Source of the DNA: Pseudomonadota bacterium
Lineage (GTDB): Bacteria > Myxococcota_A > UBA796 > UBA9615
Assembly: GCA_024229515.1 (NCBI GenBank)
Contig: JAAESI010000093.1
Span: forward strand, 34,330-98,329
Direction of reading: 5' to 3'
DNA: 64,000 nucleotides
Below, in pieces: positions 52,792 through 62,218 of the stretch. A program made the position numbers and the translations under genes. Numbering within the stretch: position 1 is the first letter of the stretch; the number at the start of each line of letters is the position of its first letter. A model generated the notes under the pieces. That model saw only the letters and a list, made by a program, of their open reading frames with translations. It was not told the DNA's origin and did no database searches.

Positions 52792-52973
52792 GGCGCCCCG
52801 GTGTGGGGCGCCCCATCCCACCCTGGCGGCGAGGGTCCTCTGCGGCGCCCCGGCCTGGGGCGCCCCATCCCACCCTGGCGGCGAGGGTCCCCTGTAGCGC
52901 CCCGGTGTGGGCGGCTCATCCCACCCTGGCGGCGAGGGTCCCCGGTGGCGCCCCGGTGTGGGGCGGCGCATCC
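52792..52973 (+). repeat. 52-bp tandem repeat array, 3.5 copies, each with a hairpin
   Basis: Units start at 52792, 52844, 52896 and 52947 (last partial). Units 1 and 2 contain perfect 8-bp arms GGCGCCCC and GGGGCGCC around a 5-base loop; units 3 and 4 are degenerate. A constant part (ATCCCACCCTGGCGGCGAGG) follows. The rest of the 327-base gap from 52761 to 53087 shows no gene. Confidence 0.85.
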
Positions 52974-53087
52974 TCGCTCAGGCTCCCAACCGCCCGGCCG
53001 ATCGGCCGAGCGCCCACCGTGGTGTGCGTGGACAGACCCGGGCACGCGCTCGCGTGGTGGAGTAGCCTTGCCCTCTTGGAGGCCCTC

Positions 53088-54989
53088 ATGACTCATACGT
53101 TTCGACTGTTCCTGGCCCTGCTCATGCTCGCCGTGCTGCCCGCATGTCCGGATGACGACGACGACTCGGTGGTCACCGACGACGACGACACCTCCGGCGG
53201 CGACGACGACGACGCCACCGACGATGACGACGCTACCGACGACGACGACTCCGGCAGCGACGACGACGACAGCAGCTCGGACGACGACGACAGCAGCTCG
53301 GACGACGACGACAGCAGCTCGGACGACGACGACGACAGCGCCGACGACGACGATGACGACGACTCCGGCCTCGCCGACGGCGACGGCGACGGCGACCCCG
53401 CCGACACCGACTGCGACGACACGGACGCGACGCTCAACACCCTGGACGAAGACGGCGACGGCGAGACCAGCTGCGACGGCGACTGCGACGACAACGACGC
53501 CAACGCCACCAACACCGACGGCGACGGCGACGGCATCACCGGCTGCGATGGCGACTGCAACGACAGCCACGCCGGCATCTTCCCGGGCAACACCGCGATC
53601 TGCGACATCATCCCCGACAGCGACTGCGACGGCGTCGTGGAGCCCGACGAGAGCGACGACGACGGCGACTTCCAGAACGAGTGCGACGGCGACTGCAACG
53701 ACGCTGATGACACGGTCTACGGCAACGCCCCCGAGATCTGCGACGGCCTCGACACCGACTGCGACACCATCGTGCCGGCGGACGAGACGGACGACGACGG
53801 CGACGGCCAGGCCGAGTGCGAAGGCGACTGCGACGACGCCGACATCAACAACTTCGACGGCAACGCCGAGGTCTGCGACGGCCAGGACAACGACTGCGAC
53901 ACCGTGATCCCCGCCGACGAGATCGACGGCGACGGCGACGGCCAGTCCGTCTGCGCGGGCGACTGCGACGACGCCGACATCAACAACTTCGACGGCAACG
54001 CCGAACTCTGCGATGGCGCTGACAACGACTGCGACACGCTGCTGGGCGGCGACGAGATCGACAGCGACACGGATGGCTCGCTGGACTGCGCCGACTGCGA
54101 CGACGGCGACAGCGACAACTTCCCCGGCAACGTCGAGGTGTGCGACGGGTCGGACAACGACTGCGCGGGCGGCGCCGACTTCGTGACGCTCGACGACGAC
54201 GGCGGCGGTGAGACCGACAGCGACACGGACGGCTCGCTGGACTGCGCCGACTGCGACGACAGCTCCGACGTCACCTACCCCGGGGCCGCGGAGACCTGCG
54301 ACGGCGAGGACAACGACTGCGACGGCTCCGTCCCGGCGACCGAGATCGACGACGACACGGACGGCCAGGCCGAGTGCGAAGGCGACTGCGACGACACGGA
54401 CATCAACAACTTCGACGGCAACACCGAGGTGTGCGACGGGGCGGACAACGACTGCGCCCCCACCGGCGACCTGTGCTGGTCATCGACCCAGGATTCGATC
54501 ACCACCTTCATCGCCCCGCACTCCGTGGAGTTGACGGATTCGACCACCTGGTACTCGTACGGCTCGCCGGACAACGCCAGCTCGAACACGGGCTTCGAGG
54601 TCAGCAACGGCGTCGTCGAGATGCTGTACCTGAACCCCAACGGCGACGTGGATCTCGTGATCATCCTGGACGCGGCCAACGACTCGGGGGGCGGCAGCGC
54701 GACCGCCGAGTTCACCGGGCTGGTGGGCGCCTCGATGCTCCTCAAGGACGATCCCGGCGAGGGCACCACGTCGCTCGACGACGTCGGCGGCGACGGCACC
54801 GTCAGCTGGAACTGGGTCTCCTGCTGCACCGACGGAGGCATCATCGGGCCGCTGGAGGCGGACTTCTGCGTCACCGTCGACTTCACCAGCGCCACCGGCT
54901 TCACCGACGTCACGACCTACGACGGATCGACGCCCGTGGCGCTGGGGCCGGCCACGGACACGGTCACCTTCTGCGAGACCCTGGAGTAG
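53088..54989 (+). CDS. Asp-tethered lipoprotein with MopE-like metal-binding repeats
   Basis: A 633-residue lipoprotein with lipobox LPAC and a tether of about 80 residues of D4-S/T/A units (residues 21-100). It is followed by seven or eight MopE-like units (DGDCDDADINNFDGNAEVCD, GQDNDCDTVIPADE) predicted to bind calcium or copper, and a 170-residue C-terminal domain with a Cys pair (VSCCTDGG). TTGGAGG upstream of ATG 53088 is a good ribosome site. The 3' end overlaps the convergent acyltransferase gene by 26 bases. Confidence 0.82.
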   Translation: MTHTFRLFLALLMLAVLPACPDDDDDSVVTDDDDTSGGDDDDATDDDDATDDDDSGSDDDDSSSDDDDSSSDDDDSSSDDDDDSADDDDDDDSGLADGDGDGDPADTDCDDTDATLNTLDEDGDGETSCDGDCDDNDANATNTDGDGDGITGCDGDCNDSHAGIFPGNTAICDIIPDSDCDGVVEPDESDDDGDFQNECDGDCNDADDTVYGNAPEICDGLDTDCDTIVPADETDDDGDGQAECEGDCDDADINNFDGNAEVCDGQDNDCDTVIPADEIDGDGDGQSVCAGDCDDADINNFDGNAELCDGADNDCDTLLGGDEIDSDTDGSLDCADCDDGDSDNFPGNVEVCDGSDNDCAGGADFVTLDDDGGGETDSDTDGSLDCADCDDSSDVTYPGAAETCDGEDNDCDGSVPATEIDDDTDGQAECEGDCDDTDINNFDGNTEVCDGADNDCAPTGDLCWSSTQDSITTFIAPHSVELTDSTTWYSYGSPDNASSNTGFEVSNGVVEMLYLNPNGDVDLVIILDAANDSGGGSATAEFTGLVGASMLLKDDPGEGTTSLDDVGGDGTVSWNWVSCCTDGGIIGPLEADFCVTVDFTSATGFTDVTTYDGSTPVALGPATDTVTFCETLE

Positions 54990-56955
54990 CCTCCCCGGTC
55001 AGCTCCTCGACCGACAGCTGGGCCGCGGCCCAGAGGCTCCCGTTCGGGGTGAAGTGCAGCTTGTCCCGGTGGATCAAGGTCAGCGATCCGTCCGGCCCCG
55101 GCGCGGTCGCGGCGCAGCTGCCGTCGGGGCCGCACTGGCTGTCGAACATCGAGATGTAGGTGGCGCCCCGCGCCTCCACCCGCGGCCGAAGCAACCCGTT
55201 CATCCGGGTGGCGAACTCCTCGACGCTGGAGGGGGGCATGCGCAGGCTGCCCAGATCCGTGTCGCCGGCGACGCTCTGGAGCCTCACCACCAGGGGGCTG
55301 TAGCGCGACGCGATCACGGTCGCGGGGGCCGTCTGGAACGCCGCGGGGGGGCCGATGACGACCGCCCGGGTGCCCGCCGCGCGGACCGTGTCGACGAGCT
55401 CGTCGGCCCACTTCAGCAGCTCTTCCTCCTCCCACCGCGTGGCGATCAAGACCGCGTCGAGCTCCTCTCCGTGGGCGGGGAGCCAGCGGCCGACCACCTG
55501 CCGGTGGAGGTCGCGGCAGTTGCCCCTGCGGGTGCGGGCGAACCCCCGGCAGCTCGCCACGGAAGCGTGCAGGAAGTTCACCTCGTCCCCGTGGACGGCG
55601 CGGAGTCCGCGGATGAGGTGGGCCGCGGCGCTGTCCCCGAGCAGCAGCACGTTCTTTCGGCTGGGGTCGAGGGCCAGGCAGTGCTCCTCGTCGAAGAGCT
55701 CGAATCGGTGCTGCTTGCCGTAGGAGCCGCCCAGGTAGCAGGTGCCCAGGTCCCAGGTCTCCACGTCCTCGAGGGTGACCCGATCCCCCTGGTTGATCAA
55801 CTGTTGGAAGCGGGCCGGGTACCGACCGGGGAGCCCGTCGAGGGTGGAGGCGCCTCCCGCCGCGACGCACAGCAGGGCGGTGAGGCCCGCCGTGCCCAGG
55901 GCGAAGCCCCGTGGACCCCACCGGCCCGGCTCGGTGGGCCGGTGGCGGAATCGCTGCTCGACGTGGCGGTGGAGGAGGTAGGCGGCGCCGAAGCTCGCCG
56001 CCAGCAGGAGGCCGCAGTCGAGCCAGCTCAGGGCGTCGTACTGCGCCTGCTTGTAGAAGACGATCAGCGGCCAGTGCACGAGGTACAGCGAGTACGACAG
56101 CTTGCCGATCCAGATGAACGCCCGGTTGTTCAGCAGCACCCCCAGCCGGGGCGTGCTGCCCGCCCAGATGGCCAGCGCCGTCCCGACGCACGGCACCAGG
56201 GCCCAGGCGCCGGGAAAGGCGGTGTCGTGGTCGAACGTCGCGATGCTCCAGACGATCGCGCCCAACCCCAGGGCCATCGCACCCTCCCGCACCACGGCCG
56301 GCCGTCGGTCCGAGACGGGCACCCAGACCATCAGCGCTCCGAGGGCGAACTCGAAGATCCGCGACGGCATGAAGAAGAAGGACATCGACGGGTCAACCGA
56401 GAGCGTGTGCTGACTCCAGATCAACGACGCGATGCCCAGCCCCGCGATGGCCACCGGAGTCACCCAGCGGCCGCCCCGCCGGGCGGTGAGCCAGAGGAGG
56501 GCCGGCCACAGCAGATAGAACTGCTCCTCCACGCTGAGGGACCACATGTGCAGGAGCGGTTTGAGGCCGGAGGCTTCGTCGAAGTACCCGCTGCTCAGCC
56601 AGAACTGGATGTTGGCCAGCGAGAAGGTCGCGAAGACGGCGGCGTCCGCGGTGCGTTCGAGGGCCGCCGGGGTCATCAACAGCAACGCCAGCAGCAGGGT
56701 CCCCCCGATGGCGGCGAGCAAGGCGGGGAACAGCCGACGGATCCGCCGACCGTAGAAGCGGGTGAAGCTGAACCGCTGGTCCGCCACGTCCCGCCGCACG
56801 ATGCGGGTGATGAGGTAGCCGCTGATGACGAAGAAGACGTCGACCCCGACGAAGCCCCCCGCGAGCCCTTCCACATCGAGGTGGAACAGGAGGATCGGGA
56901 GGACCGCGACCGCGCGCAGTCCGTCGATCTCGGGTCGGTAGCCGAGGGCCGCCAT
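54964..56955 (-). CDS. OafA/YrhL-type O-acyltransferase with C-terminal SGNH domain
   Basis: A 663-residue protein. Residues 1-380 are an acyltransferase-3 domain with about ten helices: YRPEIDGLRAVAVLPILLFH (the conserved Arg-x10-His), FFVISGYLITR, and WSLSVEEQFYLLWP. Residues 400-663 form a periplasmic SGNH domain with NVLLLGDSAAAHL (Ser) and DKLHFTPNG (Asp-x-x-His). Such fusions O-acetylate cell-surface polysaccharide: the membrane part delivers acetyl, the SGNH part transfers it. It starts two bases after the TSUP gene ends. Confidence 0.9.
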   Translation of the reverse strand: MAALGYRPEIDGLRAVAVLPILLFHLDVEGLAGGFVGVDVFFVISGYLITRIVRRDVADQRFSFTRFYGRRIRRLFPALLAAIGGTLLLALLLMTPAALERTADAAVFATFSLANIQFWLSSGYFDEASGLKPLLHMWSLSVEEQFYLLWPALLWLTARRGGRWVTPVAIAGLGIASLIWSQHTLSVDPSMSFFFMPSRIFEFALGALMVWVPVSDRRPAVVREGAMALGLGAIVWSIATFDHDTAFPGAWALVPCVGTALAIWAGSTPRLGVLLNNRAFIWIGKLSYSLYLVHWPLIVFYKQAQYDALSWLDCGLLLAASFGAAYLLHRHVEQRFRHRPTEPGRWGPRGFALGTAGLTALLCVAAGGASTLDGLPGRYPARFQQLINQGDRVTLEDVETWDLGTCYLGGSYGKQHRFELFDEEHCLALDPSRKNVLLLGDSAAAHLIRGLRAVHGDEVNFLHASVASCRGFARTRRGNCRDLHRQVVGRWLPAHGEELDAVLIATRWEEEELLKWADELVDTVRAAGTRAVVIGPPAAFQTAPATVIASRYSPLVVRLQSVAGDTDLGSLRMPPSSVEEFATRMNGLLRPRVEARGATYISMFDSQCGPDGSCAATAPGPDGSLTLIHRDKLHFTPNGSLWAAAQLSVEELTGEATPGSRRR

Positions 56956-56957
56956 CG

Positions 56958-57683
56958 CTAGCCGAGCTCCTTGACCAGGAACGCGACCCCCATCACGGCG
57001 ATCATCGCCAGCACGACCCGCCGAAAGACCTCCTGGTCGATCGTGTCGTAGACCTTCGTGCCCGCCCACAGGCCCATCCACAGCGTCGGCAGCGCGGCCG
57101 CGATGTAGGGCACGTGCTCAGCCGTGAGCACGTCGCTGGCGATGTACAGCGGCATCTGCAGGGTCGAGATCGAGCAGAAGAACGCGGTCAGCGTCGCTTT
57201 GGTGGCGTCCTTGGTCCAGCCCTGGAGGGTCACGTAGATGACCGCCGGGGGACCGCCCGTATTGAAGGCACCGCCGAGGGCTCCGCCGGCGATGCCGATG
57301 ATGAACCCCCAGGCGTGGCTGATCCCCTGAGCGCCTTCGCGGGGCCGCATGAGCGACTGGACCGCGTAGCCGATCAGGATGATCCCCAGCGTGATCTTCA
57401 GCACCGACGGGTCGAACCGCTTCAGCGCCAGCAGGCCCACGGGCACGCCGATGAAGGCGCCCGCGATCATCGGCCCGGCCCGCTCCCGGGTCACGTGGCT
57501 GCGCATCTGCACGAGGATGCTGAAGTTGACGACGAGGCAGACGACGGCGATGACCGCGACCGCGTCGGGCACGTCCATGACGAGCGGGATGAGCGCCATC
57601 GCGACCATGCCCGCGCCGAAGCCCGCCACCCCCTGGGTGAGGGCGCCGAAGAAGACCGCAGCGATGAGGACGGCGTAGACCAC
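56958..57683 (-). CDS. TauE/SafE (TSUP) family permease
   Basis: A 241-residue membrane protein with about seven to eight helices and TSUP features: GALTQGVAGFGAGMVAMALI near the N-terminus and GGALGGAFNTGGPPAVIYVT in the second half. These permeases export or import sulfonates, sulfite or other small organic anions; the substrate is unknown. GTG 57683 was chosen because it opens directly on the first helix. It probably forms an operon with the acyltransferase gene downstream. Confidence 0.85.
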   Translation of the reverse strand: MVYAVLIAAVFFGALTQGVAGFGAGMVAMALIPLVMDVPDAVAVIAVVCLVVNFSILVQMRSHVTRERAGPMIAGAFIGVPVGLLALKRFDPSVLKITLGIILIGYAVQSLMRPREGAQGISHAWGFIIGIAGGALGGAFNTGGPPAVIYVTLQGWTKDATKATLTAFFCSISTLQMPLYIASDVLTAEHVPYIAAALPTLWMGLWAGTKVYDTIDQEVFRRVVLAMIAVMGVAFLVKELG

Positions 57684-57714
57684 GCGGCAGTCTGACGGCT
57701 GAGATCGAGGTTCG

Positions 57715-58716
57715 CTACTGCTTGACCTTGCCTCGCGGTCGCCGGGCCGGTTCCGAGGCCTCACTCAGCGCGCCTCGGCCGGCCTCTTCCTTGATCGCGA
57801 GTCGACCGGCTGCGTCCCCTTCGGGCGCCAGCGCCAGGCCGCCGCCGAACCCCGGGCCCAGGAGCGCAGCCGCCTCGCTGCGCAGATCCTCGGGCAGATC
57901 GCCGGACCGTAACAGGGCCCGGATCAGCTCGTGTCCGGCCGTGCCCTGCGTTTTGGCGGCCAGGTACCGCATGCCGGCGTCGGCGTCGTGGGCGGCCCGT
58001 TCCACGGCGGTGCGGGTCGCTTCGCTGTTGGGCAGCTCGCGGATCAGGGCCTGCAGGCAGGTGCGTCGGAACCGGGCGTCGCGGTCGTTGGAGGCATGGT
58101 TCAGCAGCGCTTCGCCGTTACGCCCGGGGTGATCGGACAGCGCCTTGGCCAACTCCAGGAGCGCCCGCGTGGTCGCGATCAGCTTGCCCGGGTCCTTCAC
58201 CCGCCCGCCGGTGGTCCAGACGATCTCGCCGTCCTTGACCTCGGCCCCGCCGGAGCCGATCGCCTGCCACATCGCGGCCCGGGCGCGGCCCCCCATGCGG
58301 CTGAGCACATCCAGTTCGCGGCGCCCGTCCAGCAGAAACGCCTCGTCGAAGACGTCGATGCCGACCTCGACGTCGGAGCCGGTGAACATCTTCTTGAAGC
58401 CGCTGAACATGCCCTCCTTCTTGAAGCGGAGCGACCGCGGCAGGTCGGTGCCGACGACGATGCGGGTGTAGACCTGTTGGCTGTTGCCGGAGCTGACGGT
58501 GTAGGAGTCGACCTTCACGTGGAAGGCGTCGTGCATGCCGTAGGCGCTGGCCGACTTGGTGAAGCTGCCCGGGTCGTACTGGAGCTTCAGGCCGTCGGCG
58601 ACGGCGAGCATCGTCGCCTTCCACTTGCCTCGGGTCAGGAGGGTGATGCCGACCACCAGGGCGGCGACGGCCGCCACCATCCCGATGGTGGCGAACGTGA
58701 CGAGCGCTTCGACCAT
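57715..58716 (-). CDS. Membrane-anchored protein with HEAT-like C-terminus, unknown function
   Basis: A 333-residue protein with one N-terminal membrane helix (FATIGMVAAVAALVVGITLL), a soluble domain of about 150 residues (DVEVGIDVFDEAFLLDG), then helical HEAT-like repeats (RRTCLQALIRELPNSEATR, ELIRALLRSGDLPEDLRSEA) and a basic tail. No enzymatic motif. TAGAGT (58723-58728) lies six bases before ATG 58716, supporting the start and a leaderless transcript. Confidence 0.65.
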   Translation of the reverse strand: MVEALVTFATIGMVAAVAALVVGITLLTRGKWKATMLAVADGLKLQYDPGSFTKSASAYGMHDAFHVKVDSYTVSSGNSQQVYTRIVVGTDLPRSLRFKKEGMFSGFKKMFTGSDVEVGIDVFDEAFLLDGRRELDVLSRMGGRARAAMWQAIGSGGAEVKDGEIVWTTGGRVKDPGKLIATTRALLELAKALSDHPGRNGEALLNHASNDRDARFRRTCLQALIRELPNSEATRTAVERAAHDADAGMRYLAAKTQGTAGHELIRALLRSGDLPEDLRSEAAALLGPGFGGGLALAPEGDAAGRLAIKEEAGRGALSEASEPARRPRGKVKQ

Positions 58717-58730
58717 GACCTGACTCTACG

Positions 58731-59546
58731 TCACCGTTCGCAGCAGGCCGGTCCGCAGACTTCGGGGAGGCGGACGTCCGAGGCCAGGGCGGCGCGCGCC
58801 AGCTCCCCCAGCGGCGGCGGGCGGACGACCTCGATGTCGGCGATGGTAGCCGCTTCGACACCCAGGTCCCACTCGATCTCGAGGTTGTTGGTGGGGAAGC
58901 CGAGGGGCACGACCACGTCGCCGTCCTCGATCACCTCGTTGACGTCGGGGCCGAGCCACGGCTGGCGTGGGTTCCCGCTGCGGGACTGCCACGCCAGGGT
59001 CCACGTGCGCTCGGCGCCGACCTGGGCGCAGGCCGCTCGGATCCGGGCTTCGTAGGGGCTGCAGTCGGCCATCGACGCCGGCAGCGAGTGGGCGGTGAAC
59101 ACCACCCTGCGATCGTCCTTGGGGAGGACCGCGCGCCAGACTTCGACGAAGCCCGGCCACGCCCCGATGAGGGGGAGCCGTCGAGTGGGGATCTCCGCCT
59201 TCCGCACGGCCTTGGCGTAGCGCCGGCAGCTGGCGTCCGAGCCGAAGGACGACAGCACGATCACGTCGGCCGAAGTGATCCCGTCCGCCGCCATGGAGTC
59301 GAACGCCTCACTGATGCGGGGGGCGCTGTAGAGGTTCCCCAGGTAGGTCCGCTCATCGAGCTCACCGGCGAGCTCGCGGCAGGCTCGAGGCAGGGGGGAG
59401 ACCCCGCCGAAGTGGTCGTAGTGCTTGCCCACGGCGGCGAGGCGGGCGTCGGGGATGTTCCTTCCCTGGGTCACCGAGCGGAGGAAGGGGAGCACCTGGT
59501 CGGGGCCCTCGGGGCCTCCGAAGCTGACGATGAGGACTGCTTTCAC
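58731..59546 (-). CDS. hemH: Ferrochelatase
   Basis: A 271-residue protein with ferrochelatase motifs: SFGGPEG at the N-terminus, YDHFGGVSPL, catalytic His153 in TAHSLP, SRSGNPRQPWLGPDV and PLGFPTNNLEIEWDL. It inserts iron into a porphyrin (protoporphyrin or coproporphyrin). It is shorter than the usual 310-340 residues. Cys107 and a C-terminal cluster Cys264/Cys268/Cys269 are placed like the iron-sulfur ligands of actinobacterial and myxobacterial ferrochelatases (inference). GTG 59546 overlaps the upstream stop as GTGA. Confidence 0.9.
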   Translation of the reverse strand: MKAVLIVSFGGPEGPDQVLPFLRSVTQGRNIPDARLAAVGKHYDHFGGVSPLPRACRELAGELDERTYLGNLYSAPRISEAFDSMAADGITSADVIVLSSFGSDASCRRYAKAVRKAEIPTRRLPLIGAWPGFVEVWRAVLPKDDRRVVFTAHSLPASMADCSPYEARIRAACAQVGAERTWTLAWQSRSGNPRQPWLGPDVNEVIEDGDVVVPLGFPTNNLEIEWDLGVEAATIADIEVVRPPPLGELARAALASDVRLPEVCGPACCER

Positions 59547-60151
59547 GCCGACTCAGCGACGTCCTTGACGTACATCAGGAACTTCTTGAGGGAGGACTCC
59601 GTGAGCTCCTCCTCGAGCCACTCGGGGACCTTCTTGCCGGTCTCGATGCGGGCCTTGTAGAGGAACAGGACCTTGCCGGGCGTGGACGCCGGCCACAGCG
59701 AGTAGCTGCCCACGGTCGCCTTGATGTCGTTGCCCATGCCGGGGTCCAGCTGCCAGGTCATCCAGCCGTCGGGCTGGTTCACGGTGCGGTGGGAGTGGAA
59801 CCGGATCTCGCTGAAGCCGACCTTGAGCATGAACGCCATGCGCAGGTCGCGGAGGCCGTCGGAGCCGGTCTCGTCCTTGTAGGTCTTGCACTCCTTGGTG
59901 GCGCCGCTGCTGGCGATGATGTGGCCCTCGTCCAGCACGATGTGCCAGATCTCGGCGGCGTCGGCTTCGATCTCCATGAGGCCGGTGACCATCGCGGTGC
60001 CGTTCTCCGTGTCCTCGGACAGGAGCACGAGCTTGCCGGCCTCGACCTTGGTCTGCTGCTTCTCCGTCAGGGTCGGCAGGGTCGGCTTCGCGGCGGAGGC
60101 GAGCGAGGGGAGCAGCAAGGACGCTGCGAGCAAAAGCCACGTGATGCGCAT
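59543..60151 (-). CDS. Secreted SRPBCC/START-like protein
   Basis: A 202-residue protein with signal peptide (LLLAASLLLPSLASA) and a predicted START/SRPBCC lipid-cavity fold: ATVTGLMEIEADAAEIWHIV is the typical first strand and helix, followed by TWQLDPGMGNDIKATVGSYS and a long C-terminal helix (SSLKKFLMYVKDVAE). It could bind a hydrophobic ligand in the periplasm. It is translationally coupled to hemH (overlap of four bases), so a porphyrin or haem-related ligand is conceivable, without direct evidence. Confidence 0.65.
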   Translation of the reverse strand: MRITWLLLAASLLLPSLASAAKPTLPTLTEKQQTKVEAGKLVLLSEDTENGTAMVTGLMEIEADAAEIWHIVLDEGHIIASSGATKECKTYKDETGSDGLRDLRMAFMLKVGFSEIRFHSHRTVNQPDGWMTWQLDPGMGNDIKATVGSYSLWPASTPGKVLFLYKARIETGKKVPEWLEEELTESSLKKFLMYVKDVAESA

Positions 60152-60169
60152 GCCCGCTGAGTAGCACAC

Positions 60170-62086
60170 CTAGGGCGTCCACTCCACGGGATCATTGCCC
60201 TGGCGGACGTCGTACATCGCCCCGGTGGCGACGGTGAAGGTCTGCTCGGAGCGGGCCGCATCGGGCCAGTGGATGGTGACCTCCACCTCCTCGTCCGAGC
60301 CGACGCCGAAGTGCACCACGGTGTCGTCCTGGGTGCCGACGATGCCGTGGCCTCCGTCGACCTGGCGGGTGAGGGTCTCCTCGCAGCGCTGCACCGTCAC
60401 GCGGGCGCCGATGGCGGCGCGGTTGGTCGAGCCGGTGCCTTCGAGGCGGAGCGACACGTACTGGTTGCGGCCGTCGGCGAGGTTCTCGAACACCTTGACG
60501 ATCGGCTGGTCGTAGCAGTCGTCGGAGTAGCTGCCACCGCAGCGCATGCGCGTGTGGCCGAGCACCAGGTCGAGGTCGCCGTCGCGGTCCAGGTCGACGG
60601 GCGCGGCGCCGGCGGAGCGCCAGTGGTCGATGCCGTCCTCGAGGTCGACCCGCTCGAAGGTGCCGTCCTCCAACTGGTGGAAGAGCCAACCGCGCGTCTC
60701 GGGGTAGTCGCTGGAGGACAGGTAGATGTCCTGCCGCCCGTCGTTGTCGAAGTCGAGGATGGCGTTGTTCATGTCGCCGTCGTCCCAGCGCGTGCCCTCG
60801 CGGTCCTTGACCAGGCCGATGTCCTCGCGGTCGGGGCGCTCGAAGCGGACGTCGGACTCGCCGGTGTTGTAGGCGAGCTCCGCGGGGTCGGAGTTGGGGC
60901 CGACGTCCCAGTGCACGATCTCCCCGGTGAACAGGTCGAGGAAGCCGTCGTTGTTCAGGTCGGCGCAGGTGGTGGAGGCGCTGTTGCCGCCCAGGCGCCA
61001 GGGTTCGCGGTCGCTACTGTGGGTCCAGCGGTACTGGCCTCCGAGGCCCGCGAAGAGCTGCTGGCAGGTGCTGTAGCTCTCCGGCGTGGGGGCCAGGTCG
61101 CAGTCCTCGGCGCCGGGGTTGTCCTCGCAGTAGCACTGGGCGTTGATGTTGGTCCACCACTCGTCCCGGTGGTCGAACGCGTAGCCCGCGTCCACCGAAT
61201 GGTTGCGGAACTCGACCCCTTCTTCGCCGCCCTCGCGGGCCTGGAAGAGGTGGTTGGGGGCGCGGCCGTAGGAGGCCGCGAGCAACTCCTGGAGGCCGTC
61301 GTTGTTGAGGTCGCAGGCGGCCGCGGACCAGCCCCAGCTGTGCCCTTCGGCGTTGTTGAGCCGGTCGATGTTGTCCCAGCGGCGGGTCTCCAGCCCCATC
61401 TCGATCGTGGACTCGACGAAGCTGCCGTCGCCGAAGCCGAGGAATAGCCGGTCCTGGAGGGGGAAGCTGTCACCGCCGCGCTTGTTGTTGGCGACGAAGA
61501 CGTCGAGGTTCCCGTCTAGGTCGACGTCGGCGAAGGTGGCGCCGACGGGGATGGAGAGCACGGAGGCCCACTCGAGGTTGTCCGCGGCGAGGGTGAAGGT
61601 GCCGTCGCCGTTGTTCAGCATCAACTCGGAGGTCTCGACCCCCTCGGCACCGATGTCGTCGCGGTTGCTGCCGGTCCAGACGTCGAGGTCGCCGTCGTTG
61701 TCGGCGTCGCCGGACATCAGGAGCTCGCCGTGGCGGCTCCCCGAGACGCCGTCGACCCGCCCCGTGAACAGGCCGGAGGACTCCGACACATCCTCGAAGC
61801 CGCCGGCGCCGTCGTTGCGGAGCACGAACCGGTTCTGGGTCTCGACGTAGTCGTCGGGGCCGCCGCCGTTGCGGGTGAGCAGGTCGGGCCAGCCGTCCCC
61901 CTCCAGGTCGGTCACCGACACGCGCACGCCGAGCACGCCGTCCAGCCCCCACTCGTCGGTGGCGTCGCGGAACGCCAGCTCGCCGGAGGTCCACGGCACC
62001 GCCTCGGCGACGCACGGTTCCTCCTCGGGCACGGGGCAGGCGGCGAGCAGGGGCACCAGGGCGAAGAGGAGGGAGCGAGCGGACAT
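60170..62086 (-). CDS. FG-GAP lipoprotein with ASPIC/UnbV domain
   Basis: A 638-residue lipoprotein (lipobox LLAAC, Cys17) with multiple FG-GAP/VCBS blades (VTDLEGDGWPDLLTRNGG, GDADNDGDLDVWTGSN, DVDLDGNLDVFVANN, DFDNDGRQDIYLSSS) and a C-terminal ASPIC/UnbV domain (NQYVSLRLEGTGSTNRAAIG, HFGVGSDEEVEVTIHWPD), the layout of CRTAC-type proteins. Presumably calcium-binding and surface-located. TAAGGT (62094-62099) lies seven bases before ATG 62086. Confidence 0.85.
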   Translation of the reverse strand: MSARSLLFALVPLLAACPVPEEEPCVAEAVPWTSGELAFRDATDEWGLDGVLGVRVSVTDLEGDGWPDLLTRNGGGPDDYVETQNRFVLRNDGAGGFEDVSESSGLFTGRVDGVSGSRHGELLMSGDADNDGDLDVWTGSNRDDIGAEGVETSELMLNNGDGTFTLAADNLEWASVLSIPVGATFADVDLDGNLDVFVANNKRGGDSFPLQDRLFLGFGDGSFVESTIEMGLETRRWDNIDRLNNAEGHSWGWSAAACDLNNDGLQELLAASYGRAPNHLFQAREGGEEGVEFRNHSVDAGYAFDHRDEWWTNINAQCYCEDNPGAEDCDLAPTPESYSTCQQLFAGLGGQYRWTHSSDREPWRLGGNSASTTCADLNNDGFLDLFTGEIVHWDVGPNSDPAELAYNTGESDVRFERPDREDIGLVKDREGTRWDDGDMNNAILDFDNDGRQDIYLSSSDYPETRGWLFHQLEDGTFERVDLEDGIDHWRSAGAAPVDLDRDGDLDLVLGHTRMRCGGSYSDDCYDQPIVKVFENLADGRNQYVSLRLEGTGSTNRAAIGARVTVQRCEETLTRQVDGGHGIVGTQDDTVVHFGVGSDEEVEVTIHWPDAARSEQTFTVATGAMYDVRQGNDPVEWTP

Positions 62087-62170
62087 GAACGGCACCTTAC
62101 CGCTGTCCGCGGACGTCCGGAGGGCGTCCGTCAGCCCGGTCTGATCGACGACGTACAGCGTTTCCGAAAC

Positions 62171-62187
62171 CTGGCACGGGGGGTGCA
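62171..62187 (+). promoter_or_regulatory. Candidate sigma-54 promoter
   Basis: CTGGCACGGGGGGTGCA has GG (62173-62174) and GC (62185-62186) separated by exactly ten bases, and matches TGGCACG at the -24 element and TGCA at the -12. A transcript would begin near 62198, about 20 bases before ATG 62219. Confidence 0.55.
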
Positions 62188-62218
62188 GTGCTCCTGATGC
62201 AAGAACGGGAGGCACACC

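Noticed and set aside
52792..52973. CRISPR array
   Set aside because: The units are contiguous with no unique spacers and no cas genes are present. It is a plain tandem repeat.
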